From UBA961 sp041191145 (lineage in GTDB: Bacteria; Bacteroidota; Ignavibacteria; Kapaibacteriales; UBA961): DNA of 24,030 nucleotides. The DNA is taken from the NCBI GenBank assembly GCA_041191145.1, contig JBEEPK010000021.1:1-24030 (forward strand). The letters run 5' to 3'. This document shows positions 6,363 through 15,224 of this stretch, piece by piece. The notes beneath the pieces were generated by a model, which was not told the origin of the DNA, ran no database searches, and saw nothing but the letters and a program-made list of their open reading frames with translations. A program made the translations under genes and the position numbers. Position 1 is the stretch's first letter. Each line of letters opens with the position of its first letter.

Positions 6363-9188
6363 ATGAATATTTTTGCTCTACATATATCAAGTATTACAGG
6401 GAAATTGATTGCCGGCATAATCGGCATGCTCCTTTGCTACCATTCCAATGCTCTTGGCATGCAATCGAATATCATGCAGACTCAATCCATGAATATTCGC
6501 CTTAAGCCATTGAAAACACTAGACAATCTACGGATACAACTGTCTCAATCAACCCTTCCCGCTTTGTCCGCATCGAAATTCAGTCATATACTTCCGCTCC
6601 CGCTACGAATTCCATATTCAAGTGAACAATCCGCAAGATTGTACATCAAACCTGCTCATGAAAGATTATCTCGAACTTATACCATGAGTATTCCTGAAGG
6701 GGTTTCGATATCAGCTGCATTGAAAGTTCTCAAGAATGAAATTGAACTCGTTGAAATTGCAGAACCAAGATTCAAAGAACAACCATTATTCAGGCCTGAT
6801 GATACCTATCTTGTTCAGCAAAATTTTCTGAACACGATCAAAGCATTCGAAGCTTGGGATATATATACAGGAGACTCATCCATTGTCATAGGAATCATTG
6901 ACAATGGATTTCTTCAAAATCATGAAGATTTGAAAGACAATATCTCAATCAATCGTTCAGAAATCGAAAATAATGGCATCGATGATGATCAAAATGGTTT
7001 CATGGATGATTATCGAGGAGTCAATCTTGCATGGCCAAATGATGGAACATCTGCCGGAAGCACATATCTAGATTATGATGGACATGGAACATCAGTGGCA
7101 GGTGTGGCTTCAGCAACTTGGAATAATGCAAAGGGAATTGCAGGAGTAGGTGCCAAATGCAGGTTCTTTCCGATCAAGGCCGGTAAAGAAGGTTCAGACA
7201 GAGTAGAATATGGATATGAAGGTATTCTCTATGGAATCATGCGTGGCTTCCCTGTTTTGAATTGTAGTTGGGGATCAGCCAATTCCTATTCAGAAATCAA
7301 TCAGAGCATCATTGATTTTGCAGTTGAAAGGAATGTCTTGATTGTTGCGGGGTCAGGCAATGACAATAATCGGGCTCCTGTGTACCCCGCATCATATCGC
7401 GGAGTGATGTCGGTGGGAGAAACAGATGTTTCAGATGCAAAGTCCATTGGCTCTTCATGGGGATGGTCAACGGATATCATGGCGCCCGGATATAATGTTC
7501 GTACAACAGACAATTTCGATTTCACTTATACCACGATGAATGGTACTTCATTTGCCGCCCCAATCATAGCAGGTTGTGCTGCATTGGTACATGGGAAATA
7601 TCCATTGGCATCCATGGAAGTAATTGAAGAGCATCTTAAGGCAACGGCAGATCCGATAGATTTGGCGAATACCTTTCTTACTGGATTCCTCCCTGGAAGA
7701 GTGAATATACAGCGTGCATTGCAAGATTCACCACTAGAAAGACCATATCTAAAAGTGGATTGGACCATTGATGATGGGAAAAGAAAAGCAATTGGTGATA
7801 CCATTCTACTGAGACTGTTCATTAAAAATATAAGCGAAAGAGATGCCAAGATGATTGTCCTTCGTTTTTCTGCGTTGGAAACATTCTTTAGACCTTTCAA
7901 ACTATTGGATACTCTCAGATTTATTAATGGAATTGGAATTGGTACCACAGATTCCAGTATTGTATTTCGCATGATCATTGAAGAAAAAAGTGATGCGGAG
8001 TTCTATCATTCTTTAAAAGTTTTTGAGGATAATGGTCCACTTCCAACAGTACTCATTCCCATACGACCAACTCCGGTCATAACTCATTTTGAAAGCGAAC
8101 ATTTGGCATTTTCATTAGGTGATTTTGGTTCATTGGGATATGTTAATGACAGAACAGTAGGTAGTGCTGGAAATGAACAATTCGATGGCTTGGGATTTAT
8201 ATTGAAAAACCATGGATCAATGCTCTATGATGGTGGTCTGATAGCGGGCTCTACAGGAAATATCATAACCGGTTTTCCAAGTTCTTCAGGATTTGAGCCA
8301 AGAATTCGCTTTGCACATTCCAAAGAAGGTGCATTTGCCGTATTGACAGATAGTTTGAATCCAAGTGGTAATCGCATTGGCATCTCGATCAGACAAACCA
8401 TAGAAAAGCTTGCCCCAAATAGTGTGACTTTCAAGTTTACGGTTGTAAACATAAATGACTCCCCAATATTCAATCCCGGATTTGGAATTTTTGGGGACTG
8501 GGATATCGGAAATTATGGAAGAGAAAATAGAGTTGAGCGTTTCATAGAAGCAATTCCAAATCACATGTTTGGAAGAGCAGATGCCGAAATTTCTTGGAGA
8601 AATGGTCGTTTTGCGGGCTTTCCTCATCCTTTTGTAGGAATTTTGTGTTTTGCACCTGCCAAGGAAACTTCATTCAAGCCACAAGTTGCAGGTATGAATG
8701 CATCTATTTTTTCAGGAACGGATCAAGAATTCACAGCTTTATTAAATGCAGGAAATACTATTCAATATGGTGCAAGTGGTGATATATCAATGTTTTGCGG
8801 AGCAAAGTTTGAAAGAGCATTGCTTCCAGGCGATTCCGTAATTGCTTATATCGTTATTGGATCCGATACTTCCCGTTCATTGGTGAAAGATCATTTGCAA
8901 TCAGCAATAGAAGAAATTGAAGGACCTGTTTCGATTGATGAGTTTTCAGAAGAGACGGGTATCATAATGTCTGAAGATGATATTGCAATACACTTTGAAA
9001 TTTGCGGAGAAAAAAATCATGTAATTCAAACATTTTCTCTGCTTAACTTGCAAGGTCGGAATGTATTCAATGGTCTTATTGGTGATGGCTTTGTTCACAT
9101 AGAAAAAAGCTTATTACCACAAGGGATGTACTTCCTCTGTTTGAATGGCGATAATTCAAGTATTATGCCATTTGTTTTATATCGTTAA
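6363..9188 (+). CDS. Secreted subtilisin-like S8 peptidase with T9SS-type C-terminal domain
   Basis: A large exported serine protease of 941 residues. The signal peptide covers roughly 1-31. The catalytic triad of the S8 family is visible: Asp180 in VIGIIDNG, His241 in DGHGTSVAG and Ser396 in MNGTSFAAP, with the oxyanion Asn333 in GSGNDNN. NNGIDDDQNGFMDD (203-216) is an acidic loop common in FCB S8 proteases and probably binds calcium. Residues about 35-150 may act as an N-terminal prodomain. Residues about 450-860 are beta-rich with no domain I can name. The last 80 residues (FSLLNLQGRNVF ... LPQGMYFLCLNG ... MPFVLYR) resemble a type A T9SS sorting domain, implying outer-membrane export. It sits between a lipoprotein and the SBBP protein. 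All catalytic residues are present, so activity is expected; the substrate is unknown. Confidence 0.93.
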   Translation: MNIFALHISSITGKLIAGIIGMLLCYHSNALGMQSNIMQTQSMNIRLKPLKTLDNLRIQLSQSTLPALSASKFSHILPLPLRIPYSSEQSARLYIKPAHERLSRTYTMSIPEGVSISAALKVLKNEIELVEIAEPRFKEQPLFRPDDTYLVQQNFLNTIKAFEAWDIYTGDSSIVIGIIDNGFLQNHEDLKDNISINRSEIENNGIDDDQNGFMDDYRGVNLAWPNDGTSAGSTYLDYDGHGTSVAGVASATWNNAKGIAGVGAKCRFFPIKAGKEGSDRVEYGYEGILYGIMRGFPVLNCSWGSANSYSEINQSIIDFAVERNVLIVAGSGNDNNRAPVYPASYRGVMSVGETDVSDAKSIGSSWGWSTDIMAPGYNVRTTDNFDFTYTTMNGTSFAAPIIAGCAALVHGKYPLASMEVIEEHLKATADPIDLANTFLTGFLPGRVNIQRALQDSPLERPYLKVDWTIDDGKRKAIGDTILLRLFIKNISERDAKMIVLRFSALETFFRPFKLLDTLRFINGIGIGTTDSSIVFRMIIEEKSDAEFYHSLKVFEDNGPLPTVLIPIRPTPVITHFESEHLAFSLGDFGSLGYVNDRTVGSAGNEQFDGLGFILKNHGSMLYDGGLIAGSTGNIITGFPSSSGFEPRIRFAHSKEGAFAVLTDSLNPSGNRIGISIRQTIEKLAPNSVTFKFTVVNINDSPIFNPGFGIFGDWDIGNYGRENRVERFIEAIPNHMFGRADAEISWRNGRFAGFPHPFVGILCFAPAKETSFKPQVAGMNASIFSGTDQEFTALLNAGNTIQYGASGDISMFCGAKFERALLPGDSVIAYIVIGSDTSRSLVKDHLQSAIEEIEGPVSIDEFSEETGIIMSEDDIAIHFEICGEKNHVIQTFSLLNLQGRNVFNGLIGDGFVHIEKSLLPQGMYFLCLNGDNSSIMPFVLYR

Positions 9189-9210
9189 ATATATATTTTT
9201 ATAGTTTGTC

Positions 9211-9214
9211 GGAG
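9211..9214 (+). promoter_or_regulatory. Ribosome-binding site deciding the start of the SBBP protein
   Basis: GGAG lies nine bases before the ATG at 9224. It argues for that ATG over an in-frame TTG at 9206, which would put the GGAG inside the coding sequence. Confidence 0.6.
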
Positions 9215-9223
9215 TTGAAGCTT

Positions 9224-12200
9224 ATGTCATTAAGACAGATCCTTCGTTCTTTATGCATTGTTCTCTTTCTTTTTTCAATGTCACATATGATGGCTAGCAC
9301 AAATATTCCACAAAAAGGAATATTTATCCCCAATGTGGGACAGTGGCCTGCATCTGTTCATTATATGGCCAAGACGCCATCCATGAACTTATGGATAACA
9401 GAAAAAGGAATTGTTCATGACTTATATACAGTTGACCGCAATGCTCATGGATTGAAAACCAAAAAGGGGCATGCCTTTGAGATGACAATGCCCGGCGCAT
9501 TGATTCCGAAGGGATTTGGCGAAGTTCAAAGCCCGACAATCGTGAATTATTTCAGAGGGAAACATTCAAATGAATGGAGACTCAATGTTCCAACATATTC
9601 AACCGTTCGCATACCTCAGGTATATGATGGGATTGATATCGTGTATTCATTTGATGGAGCAAATCCTCGTTATGATTTCCATGTACAGCCCGGAACTGAT
9701 CCAGGCAAAATCATATTGAATTTTGCAGGTGCTGAAGCATCAACCGGAAAAGATGGTGCGCTTTCAATCAAAACTCGATTTGGTAGCATTGAGCATGGAA
9801 AAATTCACGCATTTCAATATGATGAATCAGGTTCAAAAGTCACTGTTCCTTGTTCCTTCACCAAGTCAGAAAGAGGTTTTGTTTTCTCTTTGGCTTCATA
9901 TGATAAGAACAAAACATTGATTATTGATCCTCTTGTGTATAGCACATATCTCGGTAATGCAGGTGCTGATGCAATCAATGGAGTGGTCCTTGACAATGCA
10001 GGGAATGTTGTGGCAGCAGGGTCAACAGAAACAGAAGATTTGCCTGTTATTACAGGTTCCTATGATACTCAATATAATGGCGGGATTGACGGCGTTGTCA
10101 TCCGTTATTCTCCACAACTTCAAAATATTCTCAGTTTAACTTATTTAGGCGGTGGTGGTGATGACATCATCAATGCCGTAGCTATTGATTTCAATGGTGG
10201 AATTTTTGTTGGTGGTGAAACCGGTTCAACAAATTTTCCATTGTCAACTTCATGGAAAGATGCATTCAAAGCAGGAATCGACGGATTTGTAGCAAAGCTT
10301 TCTTCCAATGGTTCACAATTGGTGTATTCCAGTTATATCCCCGGATCTTTGGATGATAGAGTTCTTGCAATCGCAGCAAGACCAACAGGTGAATTGCTCG
10401 TTGGAGGGGTCACAAATTCATCCGATTATCCCAGAGACAATGGTGCATATCAAAATTTGAAGAAGGCATTGACAGATGGCTTCATGATGGAGTTTAGACC
10501 TTCAGGATCACTCATAAACTTTGCAAGTTATATCGGTGGTGATGGTGATGACCGAGTAACAGGTGTTGGCTATGATCCAAGTTTTAACGCAATATTCATT
10601 GCTGGTACCACAGGACAAGGAATTGCAAACGGCGCATATCCGACGATTGGAACTTGGCCGAACATAGACAATTCAAGAAGACCATGGGATAATACATTCA
10701 ATCAAAAAGACGATGGATTTGTTGCCAAGTTTGGCATTTCAGGTACTCACTCAAGCCAGAACACTCAATTTCTTGGTTATCTTGGTGGCAATGGAAATGA
10801 TCGTATCACAGGACTTACACCACTCGATGACGGTACTGTTGTAGTATGTGGTGAAACTGATTTTGGTACAGGAACAACAACCTCATTTCCAATCGTAGGT
10901 ACTACCACAACCTCAAAAGGTGGATTGGATATATTTGTGTCAAGGATTTCATCAAATGGTCGTACACTTGTAAATTCCGGAGTCTTTGGCACTTCGGGAA
11001 CTGAATCTGCTACAGCAGTTGACTTTATTCCCGGTACATCGCAGGTATTGCTTTCAGGATGGACAAGTTCAAGAGATTTTAGTAGTAATAATATTGGCAT
11101 TAAAAATCCTGATGGTGGATATGGTGGTGGACCGAAAGACGGCGTAGTCATGAAACTTACCAATGATTTGTCCGAAGTCATTTATTCTTCTTATTTCGGT
11201 GGTACAGGTGAAGACATTGTAAAGGCGATTGTCGAGACTTCCCGAGGCGATTTCTACTTCGGTGGCGTAACAACATCACCAGATTTGGCAATGTTTCAAG
11301 AAACAAATAATTCTACTCCTGGGACTGGAACTAATGGATTTATTTCCAAGTATGCTTTTGGCAATCTTTCTATGAGTTCACCAAGTGCTTATAGCACAAT
11401 TTGTCCAGGGAACAACTTAAACTTTGCTTGGACAAAAGAAGGTTTAACAGCAACTGAACTTGTATCCGTACAAATATCTTCTGATGGTGGAAATACATGG
11501 AATACAATAGCCAAAGATTTAACCGGTGGCAATTATCCATGGAAAATTCCTGATGACTTTGTGGGTGGTACAATTTATCGAGCAAGAGTTATTAATGTTG
11601 CCTCTGGCCTTCGAGATATTAGTGATACTACATTCAAAATTGGCGAACCAACAGTCATCACTGAACAACCAATCGGCGACTCTCTCTGCCCCGGCTCACA
11701 ATTCAGAATTTCCGTTAAAGGCAATGGAAAAGGTACTTATGAATGGAGATTCAAAGGTACTATCATTCAAGGTGCTCGTGATTCCGTTTTGACGATTCCT
11801 GCAGTTAAGCCGACTGATGCCGGTGATTATGTGGCTACTGTTAATACAGGTTGCAGAGCAACTCAATCACAACCTGCAAGACTCTTTGTGAAGCCCACAA
11901 CCAGAGTTACAAATGAACCTCAAGGTGTCTCAATTACTTCAGGTTCTCCTCTTGAATTGAAGGTAGTTGCAGAAGGCACAAAACTTGAATATCAGTGGTA
12001 TGTTGATGGCGCAAAAATCAATAATGCAAACGACTCGATCTATAGACTTCCTTCTACAAATACAGGTAATTCCGGTGATTATTTTGTGATCATTACAGGA
12101 GAATGTGGAATTGATACAAGTGTAGTTGCAAAAGTTGTGGTAAGTCCTCCAAGTTCAGTATCTGAATCAGTGAAAGAACAATCAAATGATATTCAGATCA

Positions 12201-12442
12201 AAGTATTTGGTCAGGATGCAAGTGACATGCATTTCACTGTTCATTCACTCAAAGCAGGGGTGGCTTCCATCTCATTGATGTCAGGAACCGGTGAACTCAT
12301 TCAACAAGTATTTGAAGGTATGATGAATACATCTGAAGTTCATGAATATAGATTGCCTTCAGGTTTGGCAAGCGGTTCATATTGGATCAATGTGAAAATA
12401 GGTGGCATTTCAAATTCCAAACAATGCATCATCAAACAATAA
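9224..12442 (+). CDS. Secreted SBBP-repeat seven-bladed propeller protein with Ig-like domains and sorting tail
   Basis: A 1072-residue exported protein. A signal peptide (about 1-25) is followed by a DUF7948-like N-terminal region (about 30-230; starts FIPNVGQWPASVHYMA and contains GIDIVYSFDG). Then come seven SBBP-type repeats, opening at about residues 239 (YSTYLGNAGAD), 304, 368, 432, 517, 584 and 654 (YSSYFGGTGED), each with a later 'GGxTxSxxFP' and 'DGFVxKxSxxG' element; this count suits a seven-bladed beta-propeller ending near 712. A beta-rich segment (about 715-805) leads into two Ig-like units at about 810-890 and 891-975, with W/Y core residues and 'TDAGDYVATV' and 'GNSGDYFVII' signatures. 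The last 85 residues (ending LASGSYWINVKIGG...KQCIIKQ) resemble a T9SS type A sorting domain. It lies 35 bases after the S8 protease and before a strong terminator. A surface adhesion or binding role is inferred; the ligand is unknown. Confidence 0.88.
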   Translation: MSLRQILRSLCIVLFLFSMSHMMASTNIPQKGIFIPNVGQWPASVHYMAKTPSMNLWITEKGIVHDLYTVDRNAHGLKTKKGHAFEMTMPGALIPKGFGEVQSPTIVNYFRGKHSNEWRLNVPTYSTVRIPQVYDGIDIVYSFDGANPRYDFHVQPGTDPGKIILNFAGAEASTGKDGALSIKTRFGSIEHGKIHAFQYDESGSKVTVPCSFTKSERGFVFSLASYDKNKTLIIDPLVYSTYLGNAGADAINGVVLDNAGNVVAAGSTETEDLPVITGSYDTQYNGGIDGVVIRYSPQLQNILSLTYLGGGGDDIINAVAIDFNGGIFVGGETGSTNFPLSTSWKDAFKAGIDGFVAKLSSNGSQLVYSSYIPGSLDDRVLAIAARPTGELLVGGVTNSSDYPRDNGAYQNLKKALTDGFMMEFRPSGSLINFASYIGGDGDDRVTGVGYDPSFNAIFIAGTTGQGIANGAYPTIGTWPNIDNSRRPWDNTFNQKDDGFVAKFGISGTHSSQNTQFLGYLGGNGNDRITGLTPLDDGTVVVCGETDFGTGTTTSFPIVGTTTTSKGGLDIFVSRISSNGRTLVNSGVFGTSGTESATAVDFIPGTSQVLLSGWTSSRDFSSNNIGIKNPDGGYGGGPKDGVVMKLTNDLSEVIYSSYFGGTGEDIVKAIVETSRGDFYFGGVTTSPDLAMFQETNNSTPGTGTNGFISKYAFGNLSMSSPSAYSTICPGNNLNFAWTKEGLTATELVSVQISSDGGNTWNTIAKDLTGGNYPWKIPDDFVGGTIYRARVINVASGLRDISDTTFKIGEPTVITEQPIGDSLCPGSQFRISVKGNGKGTYEWRFKGTIIQGARDSVLTIPAVKPTDAGDYVATVNTGCRATQSQPARLFVKPTTRVTNEPQGVSITSGSPLELKVVAEGTKLEYQWYVDGAKINNANDSIYRLPSTNTGNSGDYFVIITGECGIDTSVVAKVVVSPPSSVSESVKEQSNDIQIKVFGQDASDMHFTVHSLKAGVASISLMSGTGELIQQVFEGMMNTSEVHEYRLPSGLASGSYWINVKIGGISNSKQCIIKQ

Positions 12443-12468
12443 TTCTTACAATTATATTGTAGGTAAAG

Positions 12469-12499
12469 GCCCGTGAATACTGTTCACGGGCTTTTTTTT
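12469..12499 (+). terminator. Intrinsic terminator after the secretion cluster
   Basis: A perfect nine-base stem (GCCCGTGAA / TTCACGGGC) with a five-base loop is followed by eight T (12492-12499). It ends the plus-strand lipoprotein-protease-SBBP unit. The T-run overlaps the stop codon of the convergent DUF2851 gene (12498-12500). On the minus strand the stem is followed only by CCTTTACC, so termination in that direction would be weaker. Confidence 0.9.
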
Positions 12500-13469
12500 A
12501 TTGTACACTTACATAGTAATGAAGATATGCCGGATTTCCTTCACCACATGATATTCCACCCGAATATTCAGTCCTCAAAAATTCTAGAATTCCTTGCTGT
12601 TGCCACATATATTGCTGAGGAATATCAGGAAATCTTCTAGTGAGTGATCGATATTGTGTGACGCTTTTTTGCAACCAATACCATTCAATTAATTGTCCTC
12701 TATTTGCACTTTGAAGATTGACTAAAAATGGATAAAAAACATTGACAAAGAGCTCTGAGAAAAGATGAGTATATACACCATTTCTTGATCGAACACTCAG
12801 CATTGTGATATCAATTGGAATTTCTGCACCATTCATGATCGCATGAATGATAGGAGAATGGATGAACATCTGGATGATGGCGCTGAGATCTTCCGACTGT
12901 ACAAAAATCCTTCTTTTTTGTTTCATTCTCTTCTTCAAGAACAGCATGCAGTATGCAATCAATTGTTCTTTGGGATCTGATATAGAAAACTCCAGAACAT
13001 GCACTTCATTACATCGTCGCATCAATCGACGAAAAGCATAGTCTTGCAAATCATCCAAATTATTGAGCGATACATATGTGACTTTTGACTGTATTGCAGA
13101 GATTTCATCATGAGGAATAATCAGGGTTTCTTTGGCGACTTGCACATTGATATCTTGCTTACAAACAATATGCAGTAGGACATCCGCATATCTTGAATCC
13201 AAATGATGTTTATGCGAGAACCAATCAGATGCAATCTTATGAAATTCACCTTTGCCAATCATCAATTCCCCATTGATGAGCATTGCCATATCCAAGAAGT
13301 CCGGACCTGGATAGGGATTTATTCGTCCCGGATTTAATATGTGAATGGTATTCCCTGAAATACCTTGCATCACCCGGTTTGCATCGATCAACAATTCATG
13401 CAGTTTGATCTGCAATTGTCGTTCATGAAGGATATCCGATTCTTTCTTTATAGAATTTTGCCGCTTCAT
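12498..13469 (-). CDS. DUF2851 family protein
   Basis: A 323-residue protein of unknown function that matches the DUF2851 family, found mainly in Bacteroidota and relatives. Typical conserved elements are visible: ILNPGRINPYPGPDF (44-58), GEFHKIASDWFSHKHH (74-89) and DSRYADVLLHIV (91-102). The start at 13469 (MKRQNSIKKE) lies 47 bases inside the 3' end of pyrF in another frame. A start at 13550 would overlap pyrF by 128 bases and add residues outside the family pattern, and a TTG at 13415 would shorten the N-terminus. It is the last gene of the OmpA-pyrF-DUF2851 operon. The Pro-Asp followed 18 residues later by Glu-x-His loosely recalls nuclease active sites (see findings), but I assign no function. 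Confidence 0.8.
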   Translation of the reverse strand: MKRQNSIKKESDILHERQLQIKLHELLIDANRVMQGISGNTIHILNPGRINPYPGPDFLDMAMLINGELMIGKGEFHKIASDWFSHKHHLDSRYADVLLHIVCKQDINVQVAKETLIIPHDEISAIQSKVTYVSLNNLDDLQDYAFRRLMRRCNEVHVLEFSISDPKEQLIAYCMLFLKKRMKQKRRIFVQSEDLSAIIQMFIHSPIIHAIMNGAEIPIDITMLSVRSRNGVYTHLFSELFVNVFYPFLVNLQSANRGQLIEWYWLQKSVTQYRSLTRRFPDIPQQYMWQQQGILEFLRTEYSGGISCGEGNPAYLHYYVSVQ

Positions 13470-14220
13470 GTGCTTTCTCCCCAAATTGTTCGCCTGCCCC
13501 GGCATACTGGATTCCCCTTGAAACATTGATGAAAACCGGACCATTTCCATTGGCCTTCATTATTGCATCTATATCTCCACCTTGTGCTCCTATTCCAGGT
13601 ATGAGCAATACCGCATCAGATGCATATTGTCTAATCAATGCAAGTTCTTCCGGATGCGTTGCTCCAATCACAAATCCAATGGATGCATTTCTTTTCCATG
13701 ACAATACTGTCTCAATGACATGTTGATACATTGGTTTGCCATCGGATATCAATCGCTGAAAATCAGATGATCCCGGATTTGAAGTGAGAGCCAAAACAAT
13801 CACCATGCGGTCTTCCCTTTCAAGGAAAGGAGCCAAAGAATCATATCCCATATATGGATTCACAGTAATTGCATCGCAATTCAAATCATCGAAGACAGCT
13901 CGAGCATAAGCCGATGAGGTATTTCCGATATCAGCTCTTTTTGCATCAGCAATGGTAAATATTTCATTCGGAATTGCCTCAATGGTTTGCTTGAGTGCTT
14001 CCCAACCACGTATTCCATATTGCTCATAAAAGGCTGTATTGATTTTATATGCACTCGCATATTCATTTGTGGCATCAATGATTTGCTGATTGAAAGAAAG
14101 TATCGGTGAATCAAGTCCATGCAAATGTTCGGGAATCTTTGACAATTCGGTATCCAGACCAATGCATAATCTTGAAGAAATTTCAGACTGTCTTGCGATC
14201 ATTTTATCAAAAGCATTCAT
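13423..14220 (-). CDS. pyrF: Orotidine 5'-phosphate decarboxylase (type 2)
   Basis: It decarboxylates OMP to UMP, the last step of de novo pyrimidine synthesis, in the cytoplasm. The 265 residues suit the longer type 2 form. Family marks are CIGLDTELSKIP (19-30), the Asp-Lys-x-x-Asp catalytic motif in DAKRADIGNT (92-101; Asp92, Lys94, Asp97), DAITVNPYMG, GFVIGATHPEEL and LLIPGIGAQGGD, followed by the phosphate-binding NVSRGI near the C-terminus. The ATG at 14220 is four bases after the OmpA-like gene's stop, and the 3' end overlaps the DUF2851 gene, so all three are probably one transcript. No other pyrimidine gene is in the window. Confidence 0.96.
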   Translation of the reverse strand: MNAFDKMIARQSEISSRLCIGLDTELSKIPEHLHGLDSPILSFNQQIIDATNEYASAYKINTAFYEQYGIRGWEALKQTIEAIPNEIFTIADAKRADIGNTSSAYARAVFDDLNCDAITVNPYMGYDSLAPFLEREDRMVIVLALTSNPGSSDFQRLISDGKPMYQHVIETVLSWKRNASIGFVIGATHPEELALIRQYASDAVLLIPGIGAQGGDIDAIMKANGNGPVFINVSRGIQYAGAGEQFGEKAHEAAKFYKERIGYPS

Positions 14221-14224
14221 TGTA

Positions 14225-15100
14225 TTATTTCACCAAGTTGAATAATTCATCAAGTTTCGGACTAAGTATGATTTCGGTTCTTCTGTTCTTTGCTCGGGCC
14301 TCTTGAGTATCAGCTTGGTCTGTCGGCATAAATTCGCTTCTACCAGATGCGATGATTCTCTTGGGATCAATACCATTCTCAATGGTTAGAATCCTTGCAA
14401 CTTCAGTGGAACGGAGTACACTTAAATCCCAATTATCCGCAATACGCGCATTATTGATTGGCTTATTGTCTGTATGACCTTCAATCATGACGGAAATATC
14501 TGTTTGCTGAGCAAGAACCATGGCCAATTGTGACAATGCATCTCGTCCTCTTTGATCGATAACTGTTGAACCGGATTTGAACAAGAGTTGATTAGACATT
14601 TTCACATATACTTTTCCATTCTTTACTTCGATTTCAAGTCCACTGTCTTTAAAACCCAAAAGCGATTGTTCCACACTCTCGCGAAGAGCATTCATCGAAG
14701 AATCTCTTTGCTTGATAAGCGATTGCAGTTCTCTAAGTTTAGATTCTCTTTCAAATAGATCTTCTTCTGCTTTCTCTAATTGCGTCAATAGTCCCTTGAT
14801 TTCCTCAGAGCTTGATTTTTTGGCTTGTTCAACTTGTTGTTCAAGAGAACGCACTTTCTCTTTACATATCCGTATTTCTTCATTCAAATCTGTAATAATT
14901 GCAAGATTTCCCGCATTGCTGGCTGAAACTTGATTTTTCTCATTAATCACACCTTGAAGCACTTTCTGCAAAGAATCTGCTTTTTGCACCTGTGCATCAT
15001 AGGTTGAAGTCGAAACACAAGAAGAAGAGAAAAGAATCAATAATAATCCAAGGATGATATGCAATGTAGAGCTCCATTGTCTTTTGCTTTGCTTTTTCAT
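14225..15100 (-). CDS. OmpA-family peptidoglycan-binding lipoprotein with coiled coil
   Basis: A 291-residue envelope protein. A signal peptide with basic n-region (MKKQSKRQ) and a hydrophobic core ends at a loose lipobox, LFSSSC (Cys28), so it is probably lipidated. Residues about 38-145 are rich in heptad-spaced leucines and charged residues and look like a long coiled coil. Residues about 160-280 form an OmpA/MotB C-terminal domain: LLFKSGSTVI, then MIEGHTDNKPI, then NWDLSVLRSTEVARIL with Asp225 and Arg230, then GRSEFMPT and KNRRTEI. The Asp and Arg of such domains bind diaminopimelate of peptidoglycan. The ATG at 15100 is chosen over an in-frame TTG at 15115 because the basic n-region starts there. 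The protein should tether the outer membrane to the cell wall. No separate beta-barrel domain is present. Confidence 0.9.
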   Translation of the reverse strand: MKKQSKRQWSSTLHIILGLLLILFSSSCVSTSTYDAQVQKADSLQKVLQGVINEKNQVSASNAGNLAIITDLNEEIRICKEKVRSLEQQVEQAKKSSSEEIKGLLTQLEKAEEDLFERESKLRELQSLIKQRDSSMNALRESVEQSLLGFKDSGLEIEVKNGKVYVKMSNQLLFKSGSTVIDQRGRDALSQLAMVLAQQTDISVMIEGHTDNKPINNARIADNWDLSVLRSTEVARILTIENGIDPKRIIASGRSEFMPTDQADTQEARAKNRRTEIILSPKLDELFNLVK

Positions 15101-15119
15101 GATGATTCTATCCAATGAA

Positions 15120-15136
15120 TTGATTGTTGATTGTTG
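15120..15136. repeat. Short 7-base tandem repeat in the divergent ompA-like/meaB gap
   Basis: TTGATTG occurs 2.4 times in tandem (15120-15126, 15127-15133, then TTG), in the intergenic region between the divergent OmpA-like gene (start 15100) and the MeaB gene (start 15225). It could be a regulator site or chance; I see no clear TAnnTTTG element on either strand here. Confidence 0.35.
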
Positions 15137-15224
15137 TAAATTTACGGATTATTCCATGAGCTTTCTAAGCAAGTATCATACTGTGTCACAGAAAAGATTC
15201 CCTATTCTTACTGCAGAGCTGAAT

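Noticed and set aside
7526..7978. A 150-codon open frame on the minus strand inside the S8 protease gene
   Set aside because: It is antisense to conserved protease sequence including the Ser396 motif, has no recognisable domain or ribosome-binding site, and looks like a codon-bias shadow.
9189..9223. A promoter between the S8 protease and the SBBP gene
   Set aside because: The AT-rich gap has TATAGTTTG, but the spacing in the box (three bases instead of two) is wrong and no -33 element is seen; co-transcription is simpler.
10777..11181. A 134-codon minus-strand frame inside the SBBP gene
   Set aside because: It lies opposite Gly/Thr-rich propeller repeats and its Pro/Ser/Val-rich product is what their complement would give.
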